In this document: in pieces, positions 62,956 to 64,000 of the stretch
How the letters are laid out: each line of letters starts with the position of its first letter
Position numbering within the stretch: position 1 is the first letter of the stretch
NCBI RefSeq assembly: GCF_022347685.1
Contig: NZ_JAKRGF010000003.1
Location: 186,001 to 250,000 of the forward strand
Direction: 5' to 3'
Source: Thalassobius sp. Cn5-15
GTDB taxonomy: Bacteria; Pseudomonadota; Alphaproteobacteria; Rhodobacterales; Rhodobacteraceae
DNA: 64,000 nt
Program-made: the position numbers and the translations under genes
Notes under the pieces: model-generated
Told to the model about the DNA's origin: nothing
The model's input: the letters and a program-made list of their open reading frames with translations, nothing else
Databases searched by the model: none

Positions 62956-64000
62956 ATGCAAAACAATCTGGCACCCATCCCAGAGCTCTACGTTTCATAC
63001 GACAGTGCTCAAAAACTGAAAGTCGAAGCGGCTGATCTGATCAGCTGGGATCTGACCCCGCGCCAGATCTGCGATCTGGAACTGCTGATGAACGGCGGCT
63101 TCAACCCACTGAAAGGCTTCCTGACCGAGGCAGACTATGACGGCGTTGTTGAAAACATGCGCCTCGCAGACGGCAGCCTGTGGCCGATGCCGATCACCCT
63201 CGACGTTAGCGAAGAGTTCGCCAGTTCGCTGAAAGAAGGTCAGGACATCGCCCTGCGCGACCAAGAGGGCGTCATCCTCGCCACTATGACCGTCACCGAC
63301 AACTGGGTTCCGAACAAAGCGCGCGAAGCTGAAAAAGTATTCGGCGCCGATGACGACGCGCACCCCGCGGTGAACTACCTGCACAACACTGCAGGCAAGG
63401 TCTATCTGGGCGGCCCCGTAACCGGCATCCAGCAACCTGTTCACTATGATTTCCGCGCCCGCCGCGACACGCCGAACGAACTGCGCGCCTATTTCCGCAA
63501 AATGGGCTGGCGCAAGGTTGTGGCCTTCCAAACCCGCAACCCGTTGCACCGCGCACACCAGGAACTGACCTTCCGTGCCGCGCGTGAAGCGCAGGCCAAC
63601 CTGTTGATCCACCCCGTTGTGGGCATGACCAAACCGGGCGACGTTGACCACTTCACCCGCGTGCGCTGCTACGAGGCAGTTCTGGACAAATACCCGCAGG
63701 CCACCACCTCCATGTCACTGCTGAACCTCGCCATGCGTATGGCTGGCCCGCGCGAAGCGGTATGGCACGGCCTGATCCGCGCCAACCACGGCTGCACCCA
63801 CTTCATCGTTGGTCGTGACCACGCCGGCCCCGGCAAAAACTCCGCCGGTGAAGATTTCTACGGCCCCTACGACGCACAGGACCTGTTCCGCGAGCATCAG
63901 GATGAAATCGGCATCGAAATGGTCGACTTCAAGCACATGGTCTACGTTCAGGAACGCGCCCAGTACGAACCAGCAGACGAAATCGAGGACAAGGAAAACG
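62956..64000 (+). CDS. sat: Sulfate adenylyltransferase (ATP sulfurylase), partial
   Basis: From [20 protein letters not shown] the protein shows the Sat motifs: [33 protein letters not shown] (the Q/TxNxxHxAH type site), [14 protein letters not shown] and [20 protein letters not shown]. It forms adenylyl sulfate from ATP and sulfate for assimilation, the first step to cysteine. In many related bacteria an APS kinase domain follows; the window ends at residue 348, so this cannot be seen. An internal AGGA site stands before this ATG, so separate initiation is possible. Confidence 0.92.
   Translation, partial: MQNNLAPIPELYVSYDSAQKLKVEAADLISWDLTPRQICDLELLMNGGFNPLKGFLTEADYDGVVENMRLADGSLWPMPITLDVSEEFASSLKEGQDIALRDQEGVILATMTVTDNWVPNKAREAEKVFGADDDAHPAVNYLHNTAGKVYLGGPVTGIQQPVHYDFRARRDTPNELRAYFRKMGWRKVVAFQTRNPLHRAHQELTFRAAREAQANLLIHPVVGMTKPGDVDHFTRVRCYEAVLDKYPQATTSMSLLNLAMRMAGPREAVWHGLIRANHGCTHFIVGRDHAGPGKNSAGEDFYGPYDAQDLFREHQDEIGIEMVDFKHMVYVQERAQYEPADEIEDKEN

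Noticed and set aside
1-64000. Search for tRNA, rRNA, CRISPR arrays and insertion sequences
   Set aside because: No T-loop or cloverleaf pattern in the gaps, no regularly spaced repeats, and no transposase or integrase was recognised.

Overview
This window reads as the chromosome of an alphaproteobacterium of the Rhodobacterales, most likely the marine Roseobacter group. The support is a GcrA cell-cycle regulator, UbiK, a DUF1467 protein next to methylmalonyl-CoA epimerase, MeaB, a PCu(A)C copper chaperone, a cluster of DUF6455-type Cys proteins, the glnD-murJ pair, and a GC-rich sequence with short intergenic gaps. Almost everything is core genome. No rRNA, tRNA, CRISPR array, insertion sequence or prophage was seen. 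This placement is inference from gene content.

Layout. 1-850 holds no recognisable gene. 0.85-8.0 kb: a glutathione S-transferase with an unusual Cys-rich tail, comM, an alpha/beta hydrolase, gshB, yraN, rsmI and a divergent LpoA-like lipoprotein. 8.1-15.6 kb: glnD-murJ, a rhomboid-fold protein lacking the catalytic residues, trpS, a low-Mr phosphatase and a sirtuin. 15.8-25.2 kb: a copper-delivery pair, L28, an ABC exporter, meaB, hrpB, a Nudix protein and a phosphate transporter. 25.2-34.4 kb: argD-argF, an EamA exporter, an orphan ABC-2 permease, gcrA, a lytic transglycosylase lipoprotein, AsmA and rimO. 34.4-35.9 kb: an A+T-richer, frame-broken ParB-like gene inserted between rimO and carB. 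35.9-47.9 kb: carB, pabB-pabC, aspS, a receiver protein, mce-DUF1467, EI24, nitroreductase, DUF167 and an M48 lipoprotein. 47.9-50.2 kb: an IMPACT-type protein, four tandem DUF6455-type genes and dgkA. 50.2-59.5 kb: an HTH protein, tdk behind a hairpin-rich leader, a KAS III-like enzyme, a 2-hydroxyacid dehydrogenase, csaA-proC, a YbjN protein, ubiK and lgt-midA-pgeF. 59.6-64 kb: a Hint-like protein lacking the Cys, an Lrp regulator, trxB, an RraB-like gene, and a MarR-like segment that reads in frame into ATP sulfurylase, which runs off the window.

Themes: glutathione and thiol redox (GST, gshB, trxB); nitrogen, arginine and pyrimidine supply (glnD, argD, argF, carB, tdk); methylmalonyl-CoA metabolism (meaB, mce); envelope building (murJ, lgt, pgeF, the transglycosylase, the LpoA-like protein, dgkA); and copper delivery.

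The strongest candidate for an undescribed system is the tandem of four small four-Cys proteins at 48.4-49.7 kb. The first two units each carry an FNR-type site upstream (TTGATCTGAATCAA and TTGATCCGCGTCAA), suggesting an oxygen-responsive set of metal- or cluster-binding proteins. Also notable: the ParB-like gene with a hairpin over its Shine-Dalgarno, a TTG start and a -1 break at a T-run; the dead rhomboid; the MarR-ATP sulfurylase in-frame continuity; the GST with a YHS-like tail; and the tdk leader hairpins.
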